Virus record (IMG/VR): IMGVR_UViG_3300030331_002818
Span: 1-52,469 of that record
Strand: one strand, 5' to 3'
Origin: a virus
DNA: 52,469 nucleotides
Part shown: positions 1 through 7,952 of the stretch, piece by piece
How the letters are laid out: the number at the start of each line of letters is the position of its first letter
How positions within the stretch are numbered: the first letter of the stretch is position 1
The notes under the pieces: generated by a model
What the model was told of the DNA's origin: nothing
What the model saw: only the letters and a program-made list of their open reading frames with translations
Databases searched by the model: none
Translations under genes and position numbers: made by a program

Positions 1-2664
1 CATTTCGTTGATGGTTCTGCCCTTGATCCAACATCTTTTGGCGAAACAAAAGACGGAGTGTGGATACCAAAAGAATACAGCGGTAGTTATGGTACAAATG
101 GTTTTTATCTGCCCTTTCAACAAGACAGGACTGTTGGCGCATCAGCTTTCTTTTCTGATGATGGAAATTCATACGTTAAATTTTCTAACTCAAGTTATTA
201 CAATATTGCTGGTAGTGATGACTTTACAATAGAATTTTTCATGTGGCCTACAGTCAAACAGCTTGGTGAAAATGCTTATATTTTTGGTTATTATGCAGGC
301 ACAGGTGGTCCTTATTTAAGTGTACAATTAATTGAATCTGGAACCCCTCGATTCTACGTATATTATGGTAATGGAACATTTCACGATTTTACATACACAG
401 CAGGGGCTGTTGAAGCAGGTCGATGGCATCATGTCGTTGTTAATAGAGCATCAGGAAATTTAGAAATGTTTCTTGACGGGGCTAGAATAGGTTCAACAAA
501 AACCTCAAACACAACGAGTTGGACTGGTGCTACTCAAGTCAGGATAGGTCACGCTGGATCGGATTCATCAGCCGTTGCTTACGATGGTTATTTGAGTAAT
601 GTGCGTATGGTTGTTGGCTCTGCTGTTTATTCCGCTGGTTCATCAATCACAGTTCCTACATCTACACTTACTGCTGTTACCAACACTCAACTTTTAGCTT
701 TAACAACGACAACGCTTACCGCAGACGCAAGTTCAAATAGTGTAACTGGAACTCTTCATGGTTCTGGTTATTACGCAACGGATAGACTGTCTCCGTTTCC
801 GAATGGTGCTTTTAATGAAGATGCATCTGGTAACAGCAATGATTTTTCCGCTAACTATCTACTAGATACAGATGTCGTGCTAGACAGCCCGACTAATAAC
901 TTTGCTACGTTAAACTCAATATATCACTCTTCCTCAAAAGCTGTCTTGTCGGAGGGCAACTTGAAAGCAGCCACTGCTGGTTTTGTAAATGCGGCACACG
1001 GCTATGGTGCAGTATCAACATTTGTCATACCTAAAGATAAAAAAATCTATATTGAAGTTGAAGACACTGGAGCAACTGGAGATAACTGGTTTGCTGGATT
1101 TGCTACTCAATCTAGTTTAGAAGCTGGTCCATCAAGCACCACTATTGGCAGCACAGGTTCTGTCACGGCTTACAATCGTTCAGTTTATGTAAATGGTACA
1201 GAAAATGATTATGGGTCAAGCGCAGGTCTTGGTGGTCTGGGTGTAGCAAAATTAGCTGCTGGCGATATTCTTGGCTGTGCTATAGATGGTGCAACGGGCA
1301 AAGTTTGGTTTCACAGAAACGGCACATATTTTAAAACTCCAACGACTAATGACAGCGGCACGACTGGTGACCCTGCTGGCGGCAATCACGAAATAGGCAC
1401 GATTACCGACGGAACAACTGAAGATGTGTTTTTTGTGCTTGGTGGTGGCACAAGCGCAGATAATGTATTCGTAAACTTTGGACAAGATAATCAAAACGTA
1501 GCCAGTGCAAATGCAGATGGCGAAGGTATTGGTACTTTTGAATATGCGCCACCTACAGGCTATGTTGCTCTCTGTTCTAGCAATCTTACAGCCCCAGCAA
1601 TCGGTCCAACACAGAGCAGTCAAGCTGATGATCATTTTAACACGGTGTTATTTACTGGAGATAACTCATCATCAAATGCTATTACTGGCGTGGGTTTCCA
1701 ACCAGATTTGGTTTGGATCAAGCAAAGAACAGATGCAACGTCTAACCAGTTGTTTGATGTTGCTAGAGGGGCAACGAAAGGGGTACGATCAGACACCACA
1801 ACACCTAGAGATGAATACACTAACACTAATACCCTAACTTCATTTGATTCTGACGGGTTTACAGTCGGCAGTGCAAACGCAGTTAATGGATCTAGCGATT
1901 CTCTTGTATCGTGGAATTGGAAAGCTGGCGGCAGCGCATCAAGTAATTCTGATGGTAGCATAACGTCAAGTGTATCTGTTAACACTATAGCTGGTTTTAG
2001 TATAGTATCATTTACTACTGATGGTGTGACAAGCGGAACTGTTGGACATGGGCTTGGAGTACAGCCCCAGCTTATTATTGGTAAAACAAGAAATCATGAC
2101 GTTGGCTGGTATATTCAAACACCTTTATTAGCAACCAATCTTGTTGGTGCATTTGATACTGCTGCTTGGTATAATCCTGGCATCAATCACTACAACGATA
2201 CGCACCCAACTGCTGATGTTTTCAGTGTTGGCGGTTATATGGCTGATCATGCTGATTTAACTAACCCATCAACAAAAATTGTATATTGTTTTGCTAATGT
2301 TGAGGGCTACTCCAAGGTCGGCACTTATGTAGGAAACGGATCAAATTACTCAAACGGTGCATTTATATTCACAGGATTTCGCCCTGCATTTGTCGTGGTG
2401 AAAGCTTCTAGCACTACTGGAGATTGGGTTGTTACCGATAATAAAAGAGCATCTAGTTTCAATGGTGATACAGCTAGACTTTATTGGACCACATCAGCCG
2501 CAGAAACATCATATCAATCAAACAGAAATATAGAACTTTTTAGCAATGGTTTTGCGGTTCATGGCAACAGTGCAAGTTCTACCACCAATAGAATTAATCA
2601 AAGTGCCAGTTATATTTACCTAGCTTTTGCCGAAGCCCCATTTAAATTTGCGAACGCACGATAG
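1..2664 (+). CDS. Tail fibre / adhesin-like protein with LamG-like and SPRY-like domains (5' partial)
   Basis: The reading frame is open to the left edge, so the gene starts outside the window and about 888 residues are visible. The GTG at 58 is only an internal valine codon. The N-terminal part (FVDGSAL.. then SYGTNGFYL) is a signature of marine phage tail-fibre-like proteins. Next comes a concanavalin/LamG-like fold (DDFTIEFFMWPT, then GRWHHVVV and MFLDGARIGS). The middle section looks SPRY-like (IYIEVEDTGATGDNWFAGFA, then GKVWFHRNGTYF). The C-terminal half repeats a GFQPDLVWIK module seen in phage fibres. The lectin-like folds suggest binding of host surface glycans during adsorption, which is inference. 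The fibre-associated gene follows 9 bases downstream. Confidence 0.75.
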   Translation, partial: HFVDGSALDPTSFGETKDGVWIPKEYSGSYGTNGFYLPFQQDRTVGASAFFSDDGNSYVKFSNSSYYNIAGSDDFTIEFFMWPTVKQLGENAYIFGYYAGTGGPYLSVQLIESGTPRFYVYYGNGTFHDFTYTAGAVEAGRWHHVVVNRASGNLEMFLDGARIGSTKTSNTTSWTGATQVRIGHAGSDSSAVAYDGYLSNVRMVVGSAVYSAGSSITVPTSTLTAVTNTQLLALTTTTLTADASSNSVTGTLHGSGYYATDRLSPFPNGAFNEDASGNSNDFSANYLLDTDVVLDSPTNNFATLNSIYHSSSKAVLSEGNLKAATAGFVNAAHGYGAVSTFVIPKDKKIYIEVEDTGATGDNWFAGFATQSSLEAGPSSTTIGSTGSVTAYNRSVYVNGTENDYGSSAGLGGLGVAKLAAGDILGCAIDGATGKVWFHRNGTYFKTPTTNDSGTTGDPAGGNHEIGTITDGTTEDVFFVLGGGTSADNVFVNFGQDNQNVASANADGEGIGTFEYAPPTGYVALCSSNLTAPAIGPTQSSQADDHFNTVLFTGDNSSSNAITGVGFQPDLVWIKQRTDATSNQLFDVARGATKGVRSDTTTPRDEYTNTNTLTSFDSDGFTVGSANAVNGSSDSLVSWNWKAGGSASSNSDGSITSSVSVNTIAGFSIVSFTTDGVTSGTVGHGLGVQPQLIIGKTRNHDVGWYIQTPLLATNLVGAFDTAAWYNPGINHYNDTHPTADVFSVGGYMADHADLTNPSTKIVYCFANVEGYSKVGTYVGNGSNYSNGAFIFTGFRPAFVVVKASSTTGDWVVTDNKRASSFNGDTARLYWTTSAAETSYQSNRNIELFSNGFAVHGNSASSTTNRINQSASYIYLAFAEAPFKFANAR

Positions 2665-2673
2665 GAGATAAAA

Positions 2674-3240
2674 ATGCCGTGGAAACTAGGAGGTAATACA
2701 ATCAAGGAAGGACGTGGATGGGTACACAACAATATCCAACACCCAAAAACTTGGATGCGTTACAGTGATGACTTAAAAAAACAATATGGTTTAACATGGG
2801 AAGATCCACCAGCCTCAGCCGCTCCATATGATAATAGATTTTATTGGGGTAGACAGACTAATGGCACGTTAATTCCAAAAAGTTTGACCGATGTAAATGA
2901 AGTTGATGAAGATGGTAAGGCGTTATTAGATGCAAATGGTAAGCAGATAGTTACCCTTGGCCTCAAGTCTGTATGGATTGAAAAAACAAAACAAGAGGCA
3001 AACTCTTTACTTGCAAACACTGATTGGTATATTACTCGCAATGCTGAAAAATCTACAGCTATACCTAGCTCTATCACCACTTATAGAGATGCCGTTCGCA
3101 CTAAATGTGGAGAGATAGAGACAGCCTTGAATGGCGCAAAAGATCTAGCGGCATTTATAAAGTTGTTTGAGGATGAGCGTAATTCAGATGGTACTGTAAA
3201 GACGGTTGCAAAAATCGACGACTGGCCTGATGAGGTCTAA
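2674..3240 (+). CDS. Tail-fibre-associated protein, putative assembly chaperone-like
   Basis: This 188-residue protein starts at ATG after AGGAGATAAAA. The C-terminal half (NTDWYITRNAEKSTAIPSSI, then YRDAVRTKCGEIETAL) follows the pattern of the C-terminal domain of many phage tail-fibre assembly or tail-associated proteins: a TDWYxxR core, an IP.SI..YR linker and a terminal helix. Position directly after the fibre gene supports a role in folding or attaching the fibre. Family assignment is by pattern recall only; an accessory structural protein is the alternative. Confidence 0.5.
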   Translation: MPWKLGGNTIKEGRGWVHNNIQHPKTWMRYSDDLKKQYGLTWEDPPASAAPYDNRFYWGRQTNGTLIPKSLTDVNEVDEDGKALLDANGKQIVTLGLKSVWIEKTKQEANSLLANTDWYITRNAEKSTAIPSSITTYRDAVRTKCGEIETALNGAKDLAAFIKLFEDERNSDGTVKTVAKIDDWPDEV

Positions 3241-3243
3241 ACT

Positions 3244-5130
3244 GTGCCTTTAACTAAATTACAATTTCGTCCTGGAATTAATAGAGATGTAACATCTTAC
3301 TCAAATGAAGGTGGTTGGGTAGATTGTGACCGTGTGCGGTTTCGGTTAGGTTATCCTGAAATAATAGGCGGTTGGGAAAAATATAGTGAAGAAAGGTACA
3401 TAGGCACAGCTAGAGGGTTATTTAATTGGGCTGCTTTAGATGGCAGTAATTTATTAGGTTTAGGCACGGAAGTCAAATACTATATAGAAGAAGGCCAACA
3501 ATTTTATGATGTAACACCTATTAGAAAAACTTCTACTAATAGTGTTACGTTTGCTGCGACAAATGGCAGTTCTACAATAACAGTTACAGATACTAATCAT
3601 GGAGCGGTAGTATCAGACCATGTTACAATAACAGATGCTGTTAGTCTGGGTGGTAATATTACAGCCGCCGTATTGAATCAAGAATATCAAATAACAAGTA
3701 TTCCTACTTCTAATACTTATACTTTTGAAGCTAAAGATACATCTGGTGCAACCGTAACAGCTAATGCTAGTGATAGTGGTAACGGTGGATCTAATGCAGA
3801 TGGAGAATATCAAATAAACTCTGGCCTTGCAAATGGCGTGGGTGGCACAGGTTGGGGTGCTGGAACATGGGGTAGAGGTACTTGGGGATCTGCTGCTTCT
3901 GTAGGTGTAACTACACAATTAAGATTATGGAGTCATGATAATTTTGGTGAAAATTTAATTATTAATCCACGTGATGGCGGTATATTTTTCTGGACTAAAG
4001 CTGATGGTTTTTCTACTAGAGCGCGTGAAATAGGCACAATAGGTGGTGCTAATGAAACACCTGTCATAGCAAAACAGATATTAGTGTCGGATGTTGATAG
4101 GCATGTAATTGCATTTGGGACAAATCCTGTAGGCAGTTCTACACAAGACCCTCTACTAATACGGTTTTCAGACCAAGAGAATGCGCTTGATTGGGAGCCA
4201 ACAGCTACTAATACTGCTGGTGATTTACGTATAGGTACAGGATCACAATTTGTAAAAGCTATAGAAACGAAACGTGAAATAGTTATATTTACAAATAGTT
4301 CTGTTCATTCAATGCAGTTTATAGGTGCGCCGTTTACTTTTGGAATACAGCCATTAGCTTCTAATATTACCATCATGGGTCCAAATGCAGCAGTTGCGGT
4401 AGAAGATGCAGTATTTTGGATGGGTAAACAAAACTTTTATCTGTATGATGGTAAAACACAACAGTTACCATGTAGTGTGACTGAGCATGTGTTTTTTGAT
4501 TTTGATTTTGATCAATTTGAAAAAGTATTTGCTGGTATTATATCAGAGTTTAGTGAAGTTATTTGGTTTTATCCTTCTAACACAAACTCATTAGCTAATG
4601 GTGGCACAGGTGAAAATGATAGATATGTGATTTATAATTACTCAGAAAATATTTGGTATTATGGCGATTTAGGTAGAACAGCGTTTATTGATAGAGGTAT
4701 AAGAGATTTTCCAATAGGGGCAGCAGATACATACCTATACAATCATGAATCTGGTTATACGGATGATGGTGCAGCATTAGTAGCAAGTATTGAATCTAGT
4801 CCGATAGATATGGGTGAGGGAGATCAATTTACTTTTATACGCAGGATTATACCTGATTTTACATTTACGGGTTCTACTAATACAGACCCTACTGTAAATG
4901 TGACATTACAATCTAATAATTTTCCTGGAGGTAATTATCTACAAAGTGAGATAGCACAAGTAGATAGAACAGCTACTTCTACAACAGTGCCTTTTGAACA
5001 GTATACAGATAAAGCTGATGTAAGATTAAGAGGTAGGGCATTTAGTATAAAAGTAGATTCATCATCTATAGGTACAAGATGGCGTTTAGGTAGCCCACGA
5101 GTTGATATGAGACAAGATGGGAGAAGGTAA
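3244..5130 (+). CDS. Large tail/head-completion structural protein (P22 gp10-like in character)
   Basis: The 628-residue protein starts at GTG only three bases after the previous stop. Its opening (MPLTKLQFRPGINRD, then GGWVDCDRVRFR) is a recurrent signature of marine podovirus virion proteins. The body is rich in beta-type repeats. The block with VHSMQFIGAPFTFG and AVFWMGKQNFYLYDG resembles the propeller-like hub region of packaged-DNA stabilisation proteins such as P22 gp10. The C-terminus reads FSIKVDSSSIGTRWRLG. A role in plugging the portal channel or forming the tail hub is inferred; the family resemblance is moderate and unverified. It overlaps the next gene in a TAATG junction. Confidence 0.6.
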   Translation: MPLTKLQFRPGINRDVTSYSNEGGWVDCDRVRFRLGYPEIIGGWEKYSEERYIGTARGLFNWAALDGSNLLGLGTEVKYYIEEGQQFYDVTPIRKTSTNSVTFAATNGSSTITVTDTNHGAVVSDHVTITDAVSLGGNITAAVLNQEYQITSIPTSNTYTFEAKDTSGATVTANASDSGNGGSNADGEYQINSGLANGVGGTGWGAGTWGRGTWGSAASVGVTTQLRLWSHDNFGENLIINPRDGGIFFWTKADGFSTRAREIGTIGGANETPVIAKQILVSDVDRHVIAFGTNPVGSSTQDPLLIRFSDQENALDWEPTATNTAGDLRIGTGSQFVKAIETKREIVIFTNSSVHSMQFIGAPFTFGIQPLASNITIMGPNAAVAVEDAVFWMGKQNFYLYDGKTQQLPCSVTEHVFFDFDFDQFEKVFAGIISEFSEVIWFYPSNTNSLANGGTGENDRYVIYNYSENIWYYGDLGRTAFIDRGIRDFPIGAADTYLYNHESGYTDDGAALVASIESSPIDMGEGDQFTFIRRIIPDFTFTGSTNTDPTVNVTLQSNNFPGGNYLQSEIAQVDRTATSTTVPFEQYTDKADVRLRGRAFSIKVDSSSIGTRWRLGSPRVDMRQDGRR

Positions 5131-5420
5131 TGGCTACTAATGTTACACCTTTCCCTAGATTACCGACTCCTGGAAAACAAATAGATGAAAAATACATAAC
5201 AGATTTAATTAGGGCATTAGAAATATTTTTGCGGCAAATGCAGAATCCTCAGCTCAATTTTCAAGAGGTTCCCACAAGTGGTAATAATAATTTATTAGAA
5301 CAAGGTGATATCTATATAGCTGATGGTGGGTTTTTAAAGATAGTCGGTAAGACAGAGATATTTAGTGGTAGCTTTGAGGCTACTGTTTCTGTTGGAAGTG
5401 TAACAGTATCTATTTCATAA
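5130..5420 (+). CDS. Small conserved virion-region protein, unknown function
   Basis: This 96-residue protein starts in a TAATG overlap with the preceding structural gene, which points to coupled translation. It has a proline-rich N-terminus (TPFPRLPTPGKQID), a central helix (YITDLIRALEIFLRQM) and a beta-rich C-terminus ending in short Val/Ser repeats. There is no signal peptide or membrane segment. The location suggests a minor tail or head-completion component. I do not recognise a family. Confidence 0.65.
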   Translation: MATNVTPFPRLPTPGKQIDEKYITDLIRALEIFLRQMQNPQLNFQEVPTSGNNNLLEQGDIYIADGGFLKIVGKTEIFSGSFEATVSVGSVTVSIS

Positions 5421-5508
5421 GGTTGCATAGTTTGAGCGTAGGGTTTATGATGCAATTAGCTAATATCAGGAATAGCTCCCTGCATCTCATTTTATAAGGG
5501 TAAGTAAG

Positions 5509-7005
5509 ATGCAAGGTATAGAATCTCTCGGCTATGAAGTTCAAGAACTACCAATGGTTCCGCAAGGCGGTATCCAAGGTTATGAACAAGCTGCCGATAT
5601 TTTAGCAGAGTTTGGTCGTAATGGCGATACATACATTGTTCACGCTGCTGAAGGCGAAACAATGGTTCCAATGGAAGTATTGGATAATAATCCACGTTTA
5701 AAGAAAATGTTATTTACCCAGATGCAAGAGATGGGTATAGATCCAGAGCGTTATATTGTTGGTAATGAACTTAATAGTATAAACCCTGTAACAGGACAAC
5801 CTGAGTTTTTCCTTAAAAAATTGTTCAGAGGAGTTAAAAAAGCTGCTAAAAAAGTAGCAAAAGTCGCTAAAAAAGTAGCACCAATAATCTTACCTGTAGC
5901 AGCTCCTTTCTTATTACCAGCTATGCCGATTGCTTTTGCTAGTGGTATCGGTAGTTTAGCTGGTGGCTTAATAGCTGGACAAGATTTTGGTACAGCACTT
6001 AAAGGTGCTGTGATTACAGGTGGTTTAGCTGGACTTGGTAATGTAGCTTTTGGTGGCAAGACAGGTTTTGGCAGTGGTAAATTCTTTGGTAGTATCGCTG
6101 ATCCTACAGCAGGATTAGGCACATTTAGTATGAAACAAGCCTTTACTCCAGTCAACCCATTTAGTGAGGCTGGTAAAGCACAACTTGCTGCATTTAGAGC
6201 GCAAGCTCAAGGTCAACCACAACAACAAGTATTAGAAAAAGCTACAGGTAGCGGTATAGATTCAACCACTGACGCGTTTGGAAGATCAACTGAAGTCTTA
6301 CCTGATGATCCTACACCTTTTGCAAAAGGTGGCGCAGAAACAAAGGTTACAGATTTAAAATTAGAGCCACCAATAGAGCCACCAAGCACTTATGATCAAG
6401 CTGTTGAGTTTTACCAACAAAATATTAGCCCAAGCGGTAGAGCAGCAAACCTTGATAACGCTAAAGTTTTAGCAGATGCTCAGGCAATTAAAGCACAAGA
6501 GATCGCTAATCAACAAGCATTAGGTATACCTGTTGATGAAGCTGAGATAGCAAAAGCAGCATTAGAAAAAGCCACCGCACAAAATACTCCTGGAGTAATA
6601 TCGCAATATGCGCCGATTACAGCACTTGGTACAGCAGGAGCAGTTGCCGCTGATTATGCTGCAGATGGTGCAATATTAGGTATATTTAAAGATGAAGATG
6701 ATGATGGGTTAGATGATGAAACTGGCTTAACTATGCAACAACTTAAAGACCAATATCCAGAAAAATTCTTTGACCCAGCTAAGTTTTATGGTGATAACCC
6801 AGCTTATCAAGGATTTGCAACAGTAGCTCAGGGTGGAGAAATTGTTGGTCCTGGAACACCAACCAGTGATTCTATACCAGCTTTATTAAGTGATGGTGAG
6901 TTTGTTATGAATGCTGCTGCTGTCCGTGGTGCAGGAGGTGGTAATAGAAAAGAGGGTGCAAAAAGAATGTATGCTATGATGCGTGAGTTTGAGGGGAGAG
7001 CGTAA
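5509..7005 (+). CDS. Putative internal/ejection virion protein with lysine-rich and hydrophobic segments
   Basis: The 498-residue protein starts at ATG after GGGTAAGTAAG. An N-terminal domain (HAAEGETMVPMEVL, then MGIDPERYIVGNELN) is followed by a strongly cationic stretch (KKLFRGVKKAAKKVAKVAKK). A long Ala/Pro/Gly-rich hydrophobic region with glycine-zipper spacing comes next, as in membrane-inserting proteins. The middle is Gln/Ala-rich and the end (GEIVGPGTPTSDSIPALLSD, then GEFVMNAAAVRG) is a motif common in marine phage virion proteins. A DNA-ejection or pilot role is inferred from composition and from the adjacent large Ala/Gln-rich genes. It ends in a TAATG overlap. Confidence 0.55.
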   Translation: MQGIESLGYEVQELPMVPQGGIQGYEQAADILAEFGRNGDTYIVHAAEGETMVPMEVLDNNPRLKKMLFTQMQEMGIDPERYIVGNELNSINPVTGQPEFFLKKLFRGVKKAAKKVAKVAKKVAPIILPVAAPFLLPAMPIAFASGIGSLAGGLIAGQDFGTALKGAVITGGLAGLGNVAFGGKTGFGSGKFFGSIADPTAGLGTFSMKQAFTPVNPFSEAGKAQLAAFRAQAQGQPQQQVLEKATGSGIDSTTDAFGRSTEVLPDDPTPFAKGGAETKVTDLKLEPPIEPPSTYDQAVEFYQQNISPSGRAANLDNAKVLADAQAIKAQEIANQQALGIPVDEAEIAKAALEKATAQNTPGVISQYAPITALGTAGAVAADYAADGAILGIFKDEDDDGLDDETGLTMQQLKDQYPEKFFDPAKFYGDNPAYQGFATVAQGGEIVGPGTPTSDSIPALLSDGEFVMNAAAVRGAGGGNRKEGAKRMYAMMREFEGRA

Positions 7006-7952
7006 TGGCAACAGAAACTATAATTACCAAAGAATCCCCTGAAATAGAAGCCTATAAACTTGGGCTTTTAGAACAAGCTAAAAATTTAGTAGATGCTCCC
7101 CCTACAGGTGGTCTACCAGCTATACAGCAAGCAGGGTTAGATCCTCTACAAACTCAAGCAGCAGGGTTAGCTACACAAGGTGTTGGTTCATTTCAACCTT
7201 TTTTAAATCAAGCTGCTGCAACTCAACAAGCAGGGTTAGCGCAATTTGGAGCTGGTCAATCAGCTTTAACAGATGCAGCATCTCAATTTACAGCAGGAAC
7301 TGGTGCGCCAACACAGGCGCAAATGGATGCCTATATGAACCCATACCAGCAAGCTGTACAAGATGAAATTAATCGTTCTTTTGATTTACAGGCTGCACAG
7401 GCTGGTTTGACTGCCGCAGGAGCTGGTGCATTTGGTGGTAGTAGAGGTGCGATACAACAAGCAGAAATAGGAAGAAATAGAGCTGCTGCATTAGCAAAAG
7501 CACAAGCTGATAATTTTTTACAGGCTCAAGCAGCCGCACAAAATGAGTTAGGAAGAGCTTTACAAGCTGGTCAAGGTTTAACTCAGGTTGGACAAGTAGC
7601 TGGGGCATTGGGTAAAGGTATCGGGTCATTAGGTTTAGAACAAGCTAGTCTTGGTGAGTTAGGCCAAAATATGAATCTAAAAGATATAAATATATTAAGT
7701 CAATTAGGCCAGATAGGACAAGCTCAAACACAAGCAGAACTAGAAGCTGATAGACAAACACAAATGCAAAATATTTATGAGCCTTATCAACGACTTGGTT
7801 TTTATGGTGATATATTAGCTGGCGCACCAACTAGTCAACAACAAATTAGTCAAAGTGCTTCACCTGATCCTAGCTTATTAAATCAAATTGTTGGTGGTGC
7901 AACTTCAGCATTAGGATTATATGGAGCAGGAAAAGGCACGGGGTTAATCTAA
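7005..7952 (+). CDS. Ala/Gln-rich virion protein, probable internal or tail protein
   Basis: The 315-residue protein is dominated by Ala, Gln, Gly and Leu with heptad-like AAxxQAGL runs, which suggests long alpha-helices. The segment AGAGAFGGSRGAIQQAEIGR and the end (GGATSALGLYGAGKG) recur in marine podovirus structural genes. Both neighbours overlap it by one base (TAATG), making a translationally coupled block. No enzymatic motif is visible. Internal core or ejection protein is the best guess. Confidence 0.5.
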   Translation: MATETIITKESPEIEAYKLGLLEQAKNLVDAPPTGGLPAIQQAGLDPLQTQAAGLATQGVGSFQPFLNQAAATQQAGLAQFGAGQSALTDAASQFTAGTGAPTQAQMDAYMNPYQQAVQDEINRSFDLQAAQAGLTAAGAGAFGGSRGAIQQAEIGRNRAAALAKAQADNFLQAQAAAQNELGRALQAGQGLTQVGQVAGALGKGIGSLGLEQASLGELGQNMNLKDINILSQLGQIGQAQTQAELEADRQTQMQNIYEPYQRLGFYGDILAGAPTSQQQISQSASPDPSLLNQIVGGATSALGLYGAGKGTGLI

